Below are positions 1 through 12,251 of a stretch of DNA of 64,000 bases, one piece after another. The notes under the pieces were generated by a model. That model did no database searches, had not been told where the DNA came from, and worked only from the letters and a program-made list of their open reading frames with translations. The position numbers and the translations under genes are program-made. The stretch is from assembly GCA_021613535.1 (NCBI GenBank), contig CP075497.1, positions 7,626,001-7,690,000 on the forward strand, in the 5' to 3' direction. Positions within the stretch are counted from its first letter, which is position 1, and each line of letters starts with the position of its first letter. The DNA is from Adineta vaga (taxonomy: Eukaryota; Rotifera).

Positions 1-659
1 GTATTATGAATGCAAAAGGAAATACTTACAATTCAAAAGTTATTAAATATACTGCACATGTACTTAATACAATGTATAAACATAAATCATTACACGAATT
101 TTATAAACAAAATAGTTATAAAGAAAATGATTTTCTACAACATCGATCAATCAATTCAAAATCATTAACATCAAGTCCACAATCAACATTACATAGACCA
201 CGAGGTGATATGGGACAGCCAACACATTTTACAACAAAAGGAAAACAAATTGTTCGTCCACAAAGTAAAATCTAAGAAAATGATTGATTAATATAGAGAG
301 AAAAAAACGAGAGATTTATATTTGATTTTTAGGATCGGAAGAATATCGAATGCAAAAACTGAATCAAAGTGCTGATAATCTATCAAGAACATATGGAAAT
401 GGAGTAAGTCGTCGATATTTTCTAGCAATACAGTTTCACTGATTAGTATGCCTCTCAATATATGACTTTTTTTTGTCCATTGAATAGAATGTAATAATTT
501 CCAAGAAATAATTTATGTCTTCTTTAGATGACACCGACTCATATGGATCCACATGCTGATTTATATGCTACAGTTCATAAAACTCGTTCACAACAAGTTC
601 AACCAGCAACATGGAATCAACTAAATAATCCATCTGCATCGCCTGATTCCTGGGTATAA
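1..659 (+). CDS. delta-catenin family protein (p120/ARVCF/CTNND2/PKP4 type), C-terminal part
   Basis: Seen: three exons, 1..264, 333..403 and 528..659, joined by GT-AG introns, ending at TAA 657-659. The 5' part lies before the window. The first exon reads KGNTYNSKVIKYTAHVLNTM, the pattern found after the last armadillo repeats of delta-catenins, where KGN, a KV(V/I)K pair and QVLN are conserved. The last residues are SASPDSWV, the class I PDZ-binding tail typical of ARVCF, CTNND2 and PKP4. Known of the family: these armadillo proteins bind the juxtamembrane region of classical cadherins at adherens junctions and regulate Rho GTPases; the DSWV tail binds PDZ scaffolds such as Erbin/LAP proteins. 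Inferred: same role here. The family call is good; the individual member cannot be chosen from this fragment. Confidence 0.85.
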
Positions 660-1015
660 TCTCATCGTTTCTTTTTCTCTTAAGCAAAATCTGTCAGATG
701 TAAATTTGCCAAGACATAATACAAATTCAATGAAACTTTTGGTCTTCTCTTTTCTTTTATGATGCGTTTTTGTGCAATCTTTTCGTTGATATGCAAAGGA
801 AGAAATCTGATGTTTTTCTTTTCATACGAGTTAATCAACACGTTTAATGTATAAAAGTGTTATTTTCTCTTTAATCAAGTTTTGTGTGTACGTTTGTTCT
901 GTCTCTTCTCCTTGTTTCTTCGAACACAATCTCTTTTATAAAATAAAATTAAGAAATAATCAGATAAAGCAAAGAAGAAAAAAAAACGATAGTACATTCC
1001 ATTGACATTGTAAGA
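660..1015. other. Intergenic stretch between convergent genes
   Basis: About 355 AT-rich bases between the catenin stop and the DRC7 stop. Several T-rich runs and an AATAAA-like hexamer near 945 fit 3' ends from both sides. Nothing else is visible. Confidence 0.6.
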
Positions 1016-4000
1016 TTAACTATTCTTTTTCTCGGTTGGAATAATATATGGTTCTTTCAAACGAGGATCTTCATTAAGTTTAGTTTCCAATTGCAAATAT
1101 TTCTCTGTTGTTAATTGTTTATGTCTAGAAGAAAACGAATTTTCTTTTTCTTTCTATTGAAAAACAAAATAGATAAAGTTTGAACAAACCGATCTAATCG
1201 TTCTTCAAGTATATGTAAACGAAATTGTGCTTCTTGACATAAACGTTGATATTCGAGTTCATCTTCTTTCGTCATACCAATTTGATGTTTCTGATACCAT
1301 TGCTGTTTAGTTACAAGTTCTTGAATTTCACTTTCATAACGTGCTTGCATGAGATTAGCTTTACGAATGGAACGTTCTTTAAAGTCACGTTGAGCAGCAA
1401 TACGTAATTGTTGAGCAATTTGTGCATTGATTCGAGTAGGATTACCTTTAAAGAATTGTTATGAAAAGTAAATATAGTGTTGCAAAAAAGACAGATGAAA
1501 TACAAACCAATAGCAGCAAGAAATGGTGCAAGATAATTAATTTCAGGAATTTTCTTTTTATCACTTTCTTCTTTAGCTTTTTTCTCCTAAGAAAAGAAAT
1601 TCAATTGCAAATCGTCTATCTCAATTAAATTGTTTACTAACCAATGCTTCTCTATATTGTTTGGCTTTAATATTTCGATCTGTATCATAAACACTAACTT
1701 CGAGATCACTCGAAAGTTCTTCTTGTTGACGACGATATTCAAGATCACGTGTCTTTTAGAAACAGATATATTGATTTCTATGTAAAAGATAAAATATTTA
1801 CTTCTTCTTCAGCTCTTCGAACACGTCGAATAACTTCTTCTTCTTGTTCCATTAATTTAAGCATTTTATAATACAAATCACGTTTAGATAATTGTTTAAA
1901 ATCTTCATCAGCTTGGTAAGTTTCAAGTAGATCATCACTCCATTTTAATGTGACAGTTTTATCATTCCAATTCGCCTAAATCAATTAGAAAATGAATGCT
2001 ATTATTTACTCCTACGAAAAGAAGATTTCACAAAACTTACCGGTTTGATATAAGTTCTGAAAAATAAAGATAAAATTGAATAATTTACTAAAGGAAATTG
2101 AAAATAAAATCTACCTTGTTGATGGTGTGATATGAATATCATCTCGATGATAAGTAATAACAAATTTATCATCTTTGATTGCAAAAATTAATTCGTGAAC
2201 ATCATCATTTGCATTTAATTCTAAATTACGGCCATATTGTTCCGTAATCGACTGGAATTAAACGAAACAAAATTGAATGCTACACCAATGATAAAAACAA
2301 TATGCTTACGAGTATTGGTCGTTGAGTATCCTTATCAGCTGGACCAAATTTTTTCGGTCGTTGTTCAAATACAGCTTTACGATATTCAAGAAAATCATCA
2401 CGATTAACAAAATAATCAGTTAATTCAAGCGTTGTTTCATGTCGTTTAGCTAAACCATCTAAACGTGCTTTATCATAATAAATCATTGTACGTTCAAAGT
2501 CTGCTCTAAAACCATAGGTATGTTCTAAACGAAAGTATTGACATCAGTTTGTTTCTTTATGCATCATTTTTAGTCATGGTAGCACAATTCTATTCTGTTG
2601 CTACAGTTCAATTTATTTCTCATATTTTACCTTTTAAATGATCAGATCGACCTGGTAGATACGTTTCATGAACAATATTATTACGAGACTCATGTACACG
2701 TTCTTCAAGTTTATCTTGACGATGTGCATATTTTTGTGTAACATAAATAAGTTCTTTAACTAAATTTCGAAAAAACAAAATTATTTCGCTAGATTTCAAT
2801 GGAACTTACAATCATAATCGGCAAATTCTGAGATTTTAAGAATAATACCATCTTTCATATGATACGGTGCGTATTTTTCTACACGCGTTTTCTTGTAGAA
2901 ATATGTTTTACGACAATGTGGATAACGTTCTTGAAATTCTGTAAAAAGAAAAGAATTCTAATAGAAGGTTTGATGCAAATACGAAAATGATTCTACCTTG
3001 TTTGGTTATAACAATATGATCAACCCATGATGGAGGTAATTCAATATCTTTTTGAGTTGCTTCAACACTTGTCTATGAAATAGAAGAGAAAACATAACTA
3101 TATATCTTTTCGTAAGGAAAGAATTTCGTTTACTTTTTCTTCTTCTTCATCGAGAATTGCAGAATTACCCAACGTATTTAATGTGGCTGTTGATGCACCA
3201 CGTAAATTTGTCGAATATGTAAACATAAACTCCCAACGTGCTTGATCATTTAGATCAAATTGAAGTGACTAAAAACATGTAATATATTCTTTCTAGTTTT
3301 AAGAAGAAAGAAAAAAACGAACTTCACAACCGTTGGAACAATCTTGCATATTAACCCAATAATTTTGATGATTCCAAACACTTTCAATACCCAAATATTC
3401 TACATCATTTGTTGCTTTACCATAACCTGTTGTTGGTTCAATAAAAAATGCTTCAGGTACTTCACGTTTGCCAGAAAGAACTAATACCCAAGAATGTACT
3501 CGAATACCATAGAGTGGATCAGGTAATGGTTTTTCAATTTCCTATATCGAAAAAAATTATATCATAAACATCTAGGAACATTATATTAAATAACTTACAG
3601 CAATTCGTCGATTTTCTTCTTCTCGCTTTCGATCTTTATCTGCTTGAATTTTATCCAATCGTCTTTGATGCATATAAGCATCATACTTCGATGTTAAATC
3701 TTTTGGTGGTTTAACTGTATATTTTTTCTGTGGAGGTTTTGTTCGTTCCACATGTTTCTAAATAGATCCATTGATTAAATTAATTATCATCAAATAGAGA
3801 AGATTTACTTAACATACTTCTTCTTTTTTCTTAGTATAAGGATTTGGTAATCGAGTTGTGTCCATATAACAAACTTCTCTTGTTGCATAACCACTAACTA
3901 CATATGCATCGTATCCAGCACCAATTAATAATGAGCAGAGAAGAGTCGCATAATCGAAACAATTGCCACGTTGATCAGTAAGGATTTTTGTCGGTGACCA

Positions 4001-4746
4001 AAGTGTTTTCGGCTAGAGAGAAAACGAAGTATTTTAAAAAATGATTAAAATTATGTTTGAATCTCAGCATACAAGTTCATGTGGTGGTTCGAGTAATTCA
4101 TAGTTCAGATGATCGGCAACGAAATCTCCTGCTGCATCCCATTGAAATAATTTCGAAAATGAAAGTAATGTCGGTTGAATTGTTGTGCAAACGAATTTCT
4201 ATTAGAAAAATAGATAAAATCATAACGATATAATGTTATTTCAAGATACTTACAGGAATACCACATTCGTTATAAGGATTTAAAAAGAGTGGTTTTCGAT
4301 CACGATAAATATAATGATATTGCCGACGAAAGTTTTCAATAAATGTTAAGATTAATTCTTCTTTTTTTGCATTTGATCGATAGGATACGGGGTAATTTTC
4401 AGGATGTTCACAAATAACAACTGGCCTAAAATAAAAACAATGATTCAACTATGAAATATCTTAGCTTTTCGCGTGAAGACGAACGGAGGAAACATCTCAG
4501 GTGCAATAATTGGTTGTAACTGAGGTTTAGGTGGAGTATTATCTTCTTGTTGATCGTTGATTTCATCTGTAGGTTGATCGGTAAGTTCTTCATTCGTATT
4601 TGTAACTTCTTGTTCATTGTGCTCCATTTCTGCAGACAACTAGAAAAGAGATGGAATGCTATTTTATATTTATTTCAGTGAAAGAAATTGCAAACTACAT
4701 GTCCATTGGTCGCTGTAGAAGATTCAGGAACTGTTTGTTCAGTCAT
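1016..4746 (-). CDS. DRC7: Dynein regulatory complex subunit 7 (CCDC135 homolog)
   Basis: Seen: a minus-strand gene of many exons with 50-80 base introns. It starts at ATG 4744-4746 (MTEQTVPESS) and stops at TAA 1016-1018. After an acidic N-terminus comes a transglutaminase-like region at about 3830-4450, with the motif GNCFDYATLLCSLLIGAGYD at about 3905-3980 containing the expected Cys. The middle is rich in charged residues and WVLV/WEF-type motifs, and the C-terminus (about 1020-1880) is coiled coil (for example EERLDR, YQRLCQEAQF). Known: DRC7 is part of the linker subcomplex of the nexin-dynein regulatory complex, which connects outer doublets and tunes dynein in motile cilia and flagella. 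Order of parts and overall size match the family. I found no frame break in the exons I joined. Rotifers have ciliated coronas, so the presence fits. Confidence 0.9.
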
Positions 4747-5316
4747 TGTTGACAAGTAAAACAGCTTTTCTTGTATTAACTTGAAATTGTTTCTACATCA
4801 CCATTTTGTTGTTTAACTCCATTGACAACCAACTATAAAATATTATTGGTTACTTTCAACCAATCGATGGTAGTCTGCATCATCTTATAGAAAAAGTGCA
4901 TTTGTTACCTTTCTTTTTTGATTTATAAGATCTAATTGAAAGATATATCAAGATGACATAGAGTCTGCGTAATTATATGCAGACTTTGTTATCATCAAAA
5001 AGTTAGTTTTGCATCGTCTAGTTGATCTTTTCACACTTTTGAGATAGTGATTAACAAAGTAAATAGTAATGTATGAATGTTTACCAACTATTAAATTGTT
5101 TATCTTCGAATTTTGAGAAATTTATAGAATGAAATTTATTGTTGGACAAAAGAGAAGCAGAAAAAGAGATTGTTTTGCAAACAAGTATAGTCTATAGTTT
5201 TGAAGAATTAAGATTATATAAAGGAATATTTTTTCTACGATACAATACAAAAGAGAAAGATTAAAGAAAAATTGCTCAGTCAATTCAAGTTTCTTCTTTG
5301 TTACATTTCTCGTTTT
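4747..5316. other. Upstream region of DRC7 and downstream region of the MAPEG gene
   Basis: About 570 AT-rich bases. This should contain the DRC7 promoter. I looked for an RFX X-box, expected for a ciliary gene, and found no convincing copy. No ORF or RNA gene is visible. Confidence 0.5.
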
Positions 5317-6211
5317 TTAACGAAGTGAAAATGGAAGAAGATTGGCATGAATACCGCCAGAAAATAATTTATAAAGGAAGAGACCATAAGCTGTAAATGT
5401 AGCTACAGCATTAATCGTATAACCAAATGTACGTGATGGATGATTGATGGCGGCATCAAATGTATAACGACTAGAAATGAATATTGAACTAACAAAATCC
5501 GATAGAATAGAACCTACCCAAGAATAAAAAGACCAGATAAAGCAGGAATAATGCGGAGATTATTTGCTTCAAGTACAGATGCTAAAGCTAATTTAGCTGC
5601 AGTAAATGCCAGAAATGATTCTGTTGTATTGGATAAAATTCGTTGTGTTATTTGTAAGTGATGATTGCCTTCTGATGATGTAGGCTCAATTCCATCTATA
5701 ATTGAAACATTATCTACACATTTTCGAATAGAAATTGAACTAACTTACATTTTGAACGTACACCAATAACACACCATATAGCTGTAACCATTGAAATACC
5801 CTAGAAGAAACAATTCTGAATAAAAAAATTCTTAAATTCCACATAGAATTTCACCTCGAGACCAGTCCATCGGAGAGCGTCTAAAGAGAGGAAAAACGAA
5901 AAATAATTTCATATGCGAAAATTAATAATGAAAATACATACAAGCAACACGATCAGCAGCTGATGATAGTATTGGAATACCAATTGCAGGAATATTTCGA
6001 TTAGCTAAAAGAAGAAGACCACCACTAACACCTAAGCCAGCTAATATATATGGACCATTTTGTTTAAGTTCGAATTCAATTGTACGAGCTGTATCGTTTG
6101 CTCGTGATGACGATGTAGTTGTAGACTAATATAAAGTAAAAAAAAACAAACAAAATCTTTCCGATTAATTCGAGAATCTTCGTATAACATTTAACATACG
6201 GAAAAAGCCAT
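5317..6211 (-). CDS. MAPEG-type four-helix membrane protein
   Basis: Seen: a minus-strand gene with short introns, start ATG 6209-6211 (MAFS then intron), stop TAA 5317-5319, about 190 residues. After a Ser/Thr-rich start come four hydrophobic segments: around NGPYILAGLGVSGGLLLLA, GISMVTAIWCVIGV, the NTTESFLAFTAAKLALA helix, and IIPALSGLFILGRYTFD followed by TFGYTINAVATFTAYGLFLY. The pattern Arg, then NT-ES-FL, then IPAL-LF-LGR, then P-R-FGY is that of the MAPEG superfamily (membrane-associated proteins in eicosanoid and glutathione metabolism, including TMEM79). Inferred: an integral membrane protein, possibly glutathione-dependent. The tiny first coding exon of four codons makes the start the least certain point. 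The exact member (TMEM79-like or other) is unresolved. Confidence 0.65.
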
Positions 6212-6926
6212 TTCTTCTTGATTCAATTAAATGATTTGTTGATCTAAAATGAAAAGATAACTATCGATCAGTCGAAGTAGAATTCAAAACTTATTTCGAT
6301 GTGAATGTGCGTAGTTATGTGTGAGCGATAAAATACAAAAACAAAATGGATTTGTGCATTTCATTCTCTCCCTCTCTTGTTCGTCCTTTACTTTCATAAT
6401 ACCACAAGACTATAACCACACATGTATTTCTAGCTCGGGAAAAAAAGAGAAAAATGACGATTCACACATTACAGCAGTGCAATAGCGATGATGACGAACA
6501 GTATAAGTAATACTTCGTCGGTTGAGAAAAGGAAAAAGAAGGGAGAGCGAATATCTTCGTCTAACTAACGTAAATTGCCTGCCTAGTTGATGCAACAGAC
6601 GGCGAGAATGAAAGAACTGAAAGGAAAAAAGAAAAGAAAGAAAAGTGAAGAAAGGAAAAAAATTATAGGAGAACTAGGAACTCAGAACTCGTGTAGTACA
6701 GCAGTTCGTTTGACCTATTCACTCGTAAACAGGCGTAGAAAGTCAGTAAGTGGTTCTATGCCAGAACAGAAAGGAAAAAATAGAGAGAATACATTTCCTT
6801 CATAAATAATGATTGAACCATCTGTTCAAAATTGTGTAGTAACACAGATGAGAAGAAAAATAGAAATTGATCAGTTTTAATAATATCACATTTATTTAGT
6901 TTTTATTAGAAATGAAATAGGAAGGT
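6212..6926. other. Intergenic, upstream of the MAPEG gene
   Basis: About 715 bases between two minus-strand genes. The part 6410-6800 is a little richer in G and C, with purine-rich runs near 6610-6660. Two short open frames on opposite strands (61 and 72 codons) overlap here but show no protein-like pattern. It probably holds the MAPEG-gene promoter. Confidence 0.45.
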
Positions 6927-9900
6927 TTAAATTCGATGATTTGCATGACAATCTCCATTAATGCCCATATAAGCTGGCCAAATTTGTTCTTTATATGGTA
7001 GCAGATTGTTATTCTCAGATGTCATTTGACAATTGGACGAATTATTTCGTTCACATTTCATATTTTTAAAATGAAGACGAAAACGATAGACAGTTAGTTG
7101 TCCTAATTGTTTTTTAAATGGATTTGACATTGATGTTTGTACTTGATCGATTAATTCCGGAGATATTTTCAATATAGTTTCATGTAAACGCGTTTTATTT
7201 GTACATAAATCTTCAATATAATGTTCATACGCATCATGATCCATTCCGAATACATTTTCTATCAAATAAATAATTACAATATTGCTAAATTCAAAAGAAA
7301 TTTATCTACGATTTGTTGGTTTTAATCGTTCCTCTTCTTTAGCCATGCCTTCATCAATACAAGCTCGTTCATCTGCATGTAATAATATCGATGTATCTGA
7401 ATGAATCCAATAGGTTGCAAAGATTAAATCAATACTTGATTTCGAATTCAATTCAAATGAAGGTGCTAATGTACCTATAAAAAATATTTTATCATCGCAA
7501 AGGGAAAAAAAAACTAATGATTGAACTTCTTACCAGTGGAAATTGTTCTTTGTAATCCACCATTATCGTGTGGGCCAACATGTCGTTTAAATTTCTTTCG
7601 ATTTCCACGAGAATCCAGATCATCTTCATTTTCATCATTCACTATTATTTCATCAGTAGTTTCATCAGATAATGTTGATTGACTTGAATCTGTTGATTCT
7701 TTACCCTTTTAATAAAAGATAATTATATTGAATAAAGATGAAATTTCGATATCAAACCTGCATATAATCATCTAATCGTTGCCAGGATTCATATATCGAT
7801 AAATAAGCAGGATATTCTTGAAGAAAGTTTTTTATATCTATTAAACTTGGTCTAGAAGTACTCCGTTCAATAGCAACATGATGATCTAAAATATCTAAAC
7901 TAGAATCTTTTCGTCGCAATATACTTTCATACTTGAATTATAAATTAGAACACCGGGTGGTTTCATAGATTGTGTTAGACCATGGAGTGCAGTAAAACTT
8001 GTTGTTTGATATCGTAATTTACACATATCAGCATGTGAAAGAAGTGCACTTGGTGTATCTAGAAGAAAGAAAAGAATATCTATCTATCAAGCAGTGTAAG
8101 TAATCAATAGTATACTTTTATCATAATCAATTTTTCTTTCGTAATCATTATTGTTGTTGTTGTCAATTCCATCACATTCTCCCATCCAATAAATAAACAT
8201 GTCATGTCCATGTTGTTTAAAACTGACTAGAAAGTGATTGAAAGATATTAAGTTTCGAAGAAATCGATAGAAAATTACTCAACTAGTTAATGGTGAACTT
8301 TGAACACCAATTGTTTGTTCAATTGATTTATCTAATATTGTTTTACCCGTCAAACCATCAAGAATAGTTGTCTATTATGAAAATAAAGATTCATTCAAAA
8401 ACGATTTCTTTCTTTACCTGTGCACTATAATATAATGGATAACCTGGTCCTGTCTGATAATGAATCATTATATCCGGTATGTCATCATTATTAAAATATC
8501 CAACTGCAGGTGAACTAAACCAACAACAATAATAATTATTTGACATTTTTCACATGAAAATATATTAACCTATATGTTTCTGAACTAGGAAAAGTTCGAT
8601 TCCACAATTGTTTGAATGTTTTTCCATCAAACGCAAATAATGTTGAATTATACAATGGAATAATAATATCTTCAATATCATCGTTATTAACATCGATTAG
8701 AACGGGTGGTGTCATTACACCTTTATATTTATCACTGATGATTTCAATATACTGAAATGAAAAGCAAAGAAATGAGTTTTATTATTTAGACATATTCTAC
8801 CTACTGGTGCTGAACAATATTTTGTAAAACATTTCAAATCAAATGCATAAAGACCACCACCATGCGTTTCACCACCAGTTCCTATAAGAATATATTCTTC
8901 CTTCGATGATCTTTTCAATAATTGAGGAGAATAATACGATTCCATTCGATCAGGTACAATAGATATATTTAATAATTTGCCTGTTTTTGTACTAATAAGT
9001 AGAACTTCACCTGCTAATTTAACTGTATCATCTAAAACAAAATCAGAATGTCATTTAATTTGGCGATCATTATTTTATTTTATAACAAACGTGGTTTTCG
9101 TATTGGATCACCTCCATGTATAGTAATAAGATCATTTATACCATCATTATCAAAGTCTTTTTCTAAATATAATGGTGTATAAAAATTCATAGTTGTATTT
9201 CGTATATCATTATCAAAGATCCATATTAATGAACCTGTTTTGCCACTAATTGCTTCAAATGTCTATCGAGTAACAAAGACGAGTTCAATTCAGAAGACGA
9301 GAAATTTCATTTCAAACTCACTCCTCCTCGTCCACCAGTCAGACAATCTGGAATTTGATCTCCATTAATATCCCGTTGACAATTCAATGCAAATACTTCA
9401 TGATTAGATTTATCATAATTCCATAGAAGTTGCCCGTTACGACCATCTAAAGCCTAATGAAAAGACAGTTTTTCTAACAACACAACTGGTTTTCTTTTCT
9501 TTACTTTCACACCTCCATTACACGGAGAAATTCCATCAAAATAAAGATCACATAACAATTGATTGTCTGATAATGTATCAACACCTGTACCATAACCAAA
9601 GATGACATCGAGTATACCATCAGAATTACAATCAACAAGACGAAAAGCTGTTTCAGTTAATAGTTTAGGAAAACCACTAGTCCATATTAGTTCGATTTCA
9701 ATATTTTCTTGTGATTGATTCGTTGTTTCATTGGAGTGAAATATTATATATGAACTGAATAAAACAAGTATCGTTACAAATAGAAGTGAAGACAAAAATA
9801 TATAACAATAACAAAACCGCAACGAACGATTCTCAGAGTTTCGATGCCTAGATTATGAAAAAATATCTTCATTTAGCAATTGAAAAATAAGCTTGCCTAC

Positions 9901-10023
9901 AAACCTATATGCTAAGCCATAATTATCTTCAGGTCTTTGTTCATTAATTAGTAATGTTCCTTGGTCATCTTCTGCTATAGACATTTGTGATAGTTCACAA
10001 CTTTCCATGCTAACAGTTGTCAT
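6927..10023 (-). CDS. FAM234-like single-pass membrane protein with FG-GAP repeats
   Basis: Seen: a minus-strand gene with about a dozen exons and short introns, stop TAA 6927-6929. The first ATG in frame is 10021-10023 (MTTVSMESCE); a longer reading begins only with GTG. A short acidic cytosolic N-terminus precedes one membrane helix at about 9745-9815 (FLSSLLFVTILVLFSSYIIF), then a large lumenal or extracellular part. That part has Ca-loop-like FG-GAP motifs such as DCNSDGILDVIFGYG, DINGDQIPDCLTGGRGG, DFDNDGINDLI, DVNNDDIEDIIIP and FNNDDIPDIMI. Known: FAM234A (ITFG3) and FAM234B are type II membrane proteins with integrin-alpha-like beta-propeller repeats; their function is poorly defined. 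Inferred: same topology. Secreted or integrin-alpha proteins are less likely because of the N-terminal anchor. Confidence 0.75.
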
Positions 10024-10995
10024 ATTTGTCAGCAAAATAAAAAAATGTCGTATGTTAGGGAGCACGTTTCTTTCTCCTTCTTCGTTTTCTCTCCAATATT
10101 AATAAGTTTCTATCTAACTATTCCTTCTTCTCCAACTCCTCTCCTTTGTTTCGTTCCGTTGTCGGCAAATTTTCCTCTGTAACGACAACAACAACATTAT
10201 CTTCCTTTTTTTTCTTCTTCTTTTCTTCACAATAATCCAACAGTGAACTGTTAGATCGACAATCCACTCGAATTTTGTCTAGTAGTACTATCATAATCTA
10301 TCTCTATGGCATGACATAGTTCACTCTGTTTTCTTTTATGCTTTTAGATTCATTAAAAAGATTTGATAGAATTACGTGATAAATGAATACGAGGAGAAGA
10401 TTGAAAAGAATATCGATGAACGTGATGAATGTATAGCTTCAATAACCAAATTGGATGAATGCGTGGGAAACAGACATTAGAAATTATTCATTATTAATGA
10501 AGAATAAGCTTGATTTGATTGAGAAGATAAATCCTGTTGACTATCATGCAAAAGTATTCAACATTTGTTTTGCAAAATCTATAATTACTAGGATACCATT
10601 GCAATTAACATGTCTTTGACGTGTTTCGTAATCTGTAACCATACTAATTTCGAAACATTTATATATTTCGTACTGCAAATTCCAGGTACATCGATGTAGA
10701 AGACGATGTGAGACGACAACAAATATACATATTAGTCAGAATTTTTTTGTTGTTGACTTTATTAGGGTACAAATCAAGTGTTCTCTTTTTTTCAATTCTC
10801 TTTCTGGCATTACTTTTAACCGATTCCTGACAATTGCCTGTACAACGAAACTGTTTGAAAAATATTTTAAAATCTGAAATGAATCATACTATGAATTAAT
10901 ACACATCTATATAAACCCAAAGCAATCTTTTACACAATCGGTTATAATATTTTATCGGGTTAATAACTATCGTCTTCAATTTAATACATAGCATA
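10024..10995. other. Divergent intergenic region
   Basis: About 970 bases between the start of the FAM234-like gene (minus) and the start of dioxygenase copy 1 (plus), so both promoters should lie here. 10080-10220 is pyrimidine-rich on the plus strand, with TTC and CAA runs. No ORF or RNA gene is recognised. Confidence 0.5.
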
Positions 10996-11883
10996 ATGAT
11001 GAAATATATTTTATTTTTCATTGTGCTGACTACTTTTACTTCAATATCTCATCAATCAGGTAAGTTGACCATTACGTTCTAGGCATCAACCATTGTTCAC
11101 TTCACTATTGTTTCACTTGGCAGTCTTATCTGAATCACTGAAACGATGTCGACGAGATGCTGCTTCAACATGTGTTCTTGCACCTGAACTAACTGAAGGT
11201 CCATACTATTGGAATACATCACTCATGAGACAAAATATCGCGTAAATCCCTTAATGTCATCACCATCTTCATAATCGTCACTACATTTTCTTTCTAGAGA
11301 GGATCGTGATGGCATTCGACTTCGTCTTCAAGTTGTCGTCACCGATGCCAGTACATGCTCACCTATTGCCGATGCTGCTGTTACACTTTGGCATTGTGAT
11401 GCAGGTGGAATCTATTCACATTACATTCAAGCTAGTCAAAACGTACCAAATCCACAAAATGATAATCAAACATTTCTTCGAGGTAACTACGCTTTTTTCC
11501 TTCCGCTTTTCTTTGCTAATGCATCTCGCATCTTTGTGACATGAATAGGTATTCAGTTGACAAATGCAAGTGGTGTAGCAACATTTGATACTATCTATCC
11601 TGGATGGTATATAGGTCGCGCCATACATATGCATGTGAAAGTTCATCTTGGTGGAACATATCTGAATGCATCGAGTTATTATTCAGGTGCTACTTATGTT
11701 CACACAGGTCAATTGTTTTTCAACGATTCGTTCAGCGATTTGGTGAATGCACAAACACCCTACAACAATCATAGTGGTAGTCGACTGTTGAATAGTGCCG
11801 ATAATATTTATTTATCAGGAGGTTCATATACATTAATGGATGTTCAATATGTGAATTCTGGCGTGGTTTCACTGAGGGCTTGA
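10996..11883 (+). CDS. Secreted intradiol ring-cleavage dioxygenase, copy 1 (tail out of frame)
   Basis: Seen: exons 10996..11059, 11124..11241, 11298..11482 and 11549..11883 give 233 residues. A signal peptide (MMKYILFFIVLTTFTSIS) is followed by the intradiol dioxygenase core: TEGPYYW, RLRLQVV, IADAAVTLWHCDAGGIYS, FLRGIQ, TIYPGWYIGRAIHMHVKV and HTGQLFF. The Tyr of GPYYW, the Tyr of PGWY and the two His of HMH are the expected non-haem Fe(III) ligands. Known: the family (catechol 1,2-, protocatechuate 3,4-, hydroxyquinol 1,2-dioxygenases) cleaves catechol rings between the two hydroxyls; it is bacterial and fungal, and secreted animal members in spider mites were acquired horizontally. Odd: at about 11861 one base is missing compared with copy 2, so the frame stops at 11883 and a Thr/Pro-rich tail (to 12251) is cut off. 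The catalytic part is intact. Confidence 0.85.
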
Positions 11884-12251
11884 TCACGACAGTAACACTT
11901 GGTGTTACATCATCTGCTAATGAATCGACCACACCACCACCATCAACAACAACAATCACACGTGGTATGCCTGAGACCACCACAAGTGAAATTAATGGAC
12001 CAAATCCCATTACTACCACCACATCCCACTCTCAAACTACCACTACAACTCGTCGTAAAACTACCACTAAACCTAACAAACATCCAGGTGGTCATTATCC
12101 AAAACCAAATCAACCAGGTGTACCCTCACGTCCAGGACAGAATCATCCAGGTCAACCTGCACGTCCAGAAAATAATCATCCAGGTGGACCAGATTGGACA
12201 AAATCGTCCTTCTGGAAATCGTCATTGAATATTGTTCAAGAGGATGAATAA
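11884..12251 (+). pseudogene. Out-of-frame Thr/Pro-rich C-terminal tail of dioxygenase copy 1
   Basis: Seen: directly after the early stop, the next frame reads on without interruption to TAA 12249-12251. It gives a Thr-rich segment (TTTTSHSQTTTTT) and then a Pro/Gly/His repeat with the unit (H/Q)PGG or RPGQNHPGQP. This resembles a mucin-like linker or surface-binding tail, and copy 2 has a different Ser/Thr-rich tail in the same place. It is listed as a broken extension of the preceding gene. A sequencing error at about 11861 would make it the genuine C-terminus. Confidence 0.6.

Noticed and set aside
4747-4900. RFX X-box upstream of DRC7
   Set aside because: Candidate GTTGTC and GTTACT half-sites lack a matching second half at the right spacing.
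6410-6805. Two overlapping small ORFs upstream of the MAPEG gene
   Set aside because: They lie on opposite strands over the same purine-biased sequence, with no motif, splice context or family pattern.
10021-10065. GTG-initiated longer start for the FAM234-like gene
   Set aside because: The extension begins with GTG, not ATG, and adds residues unlike the family; the ATG at 10021-10023 is the first proper start in frame.
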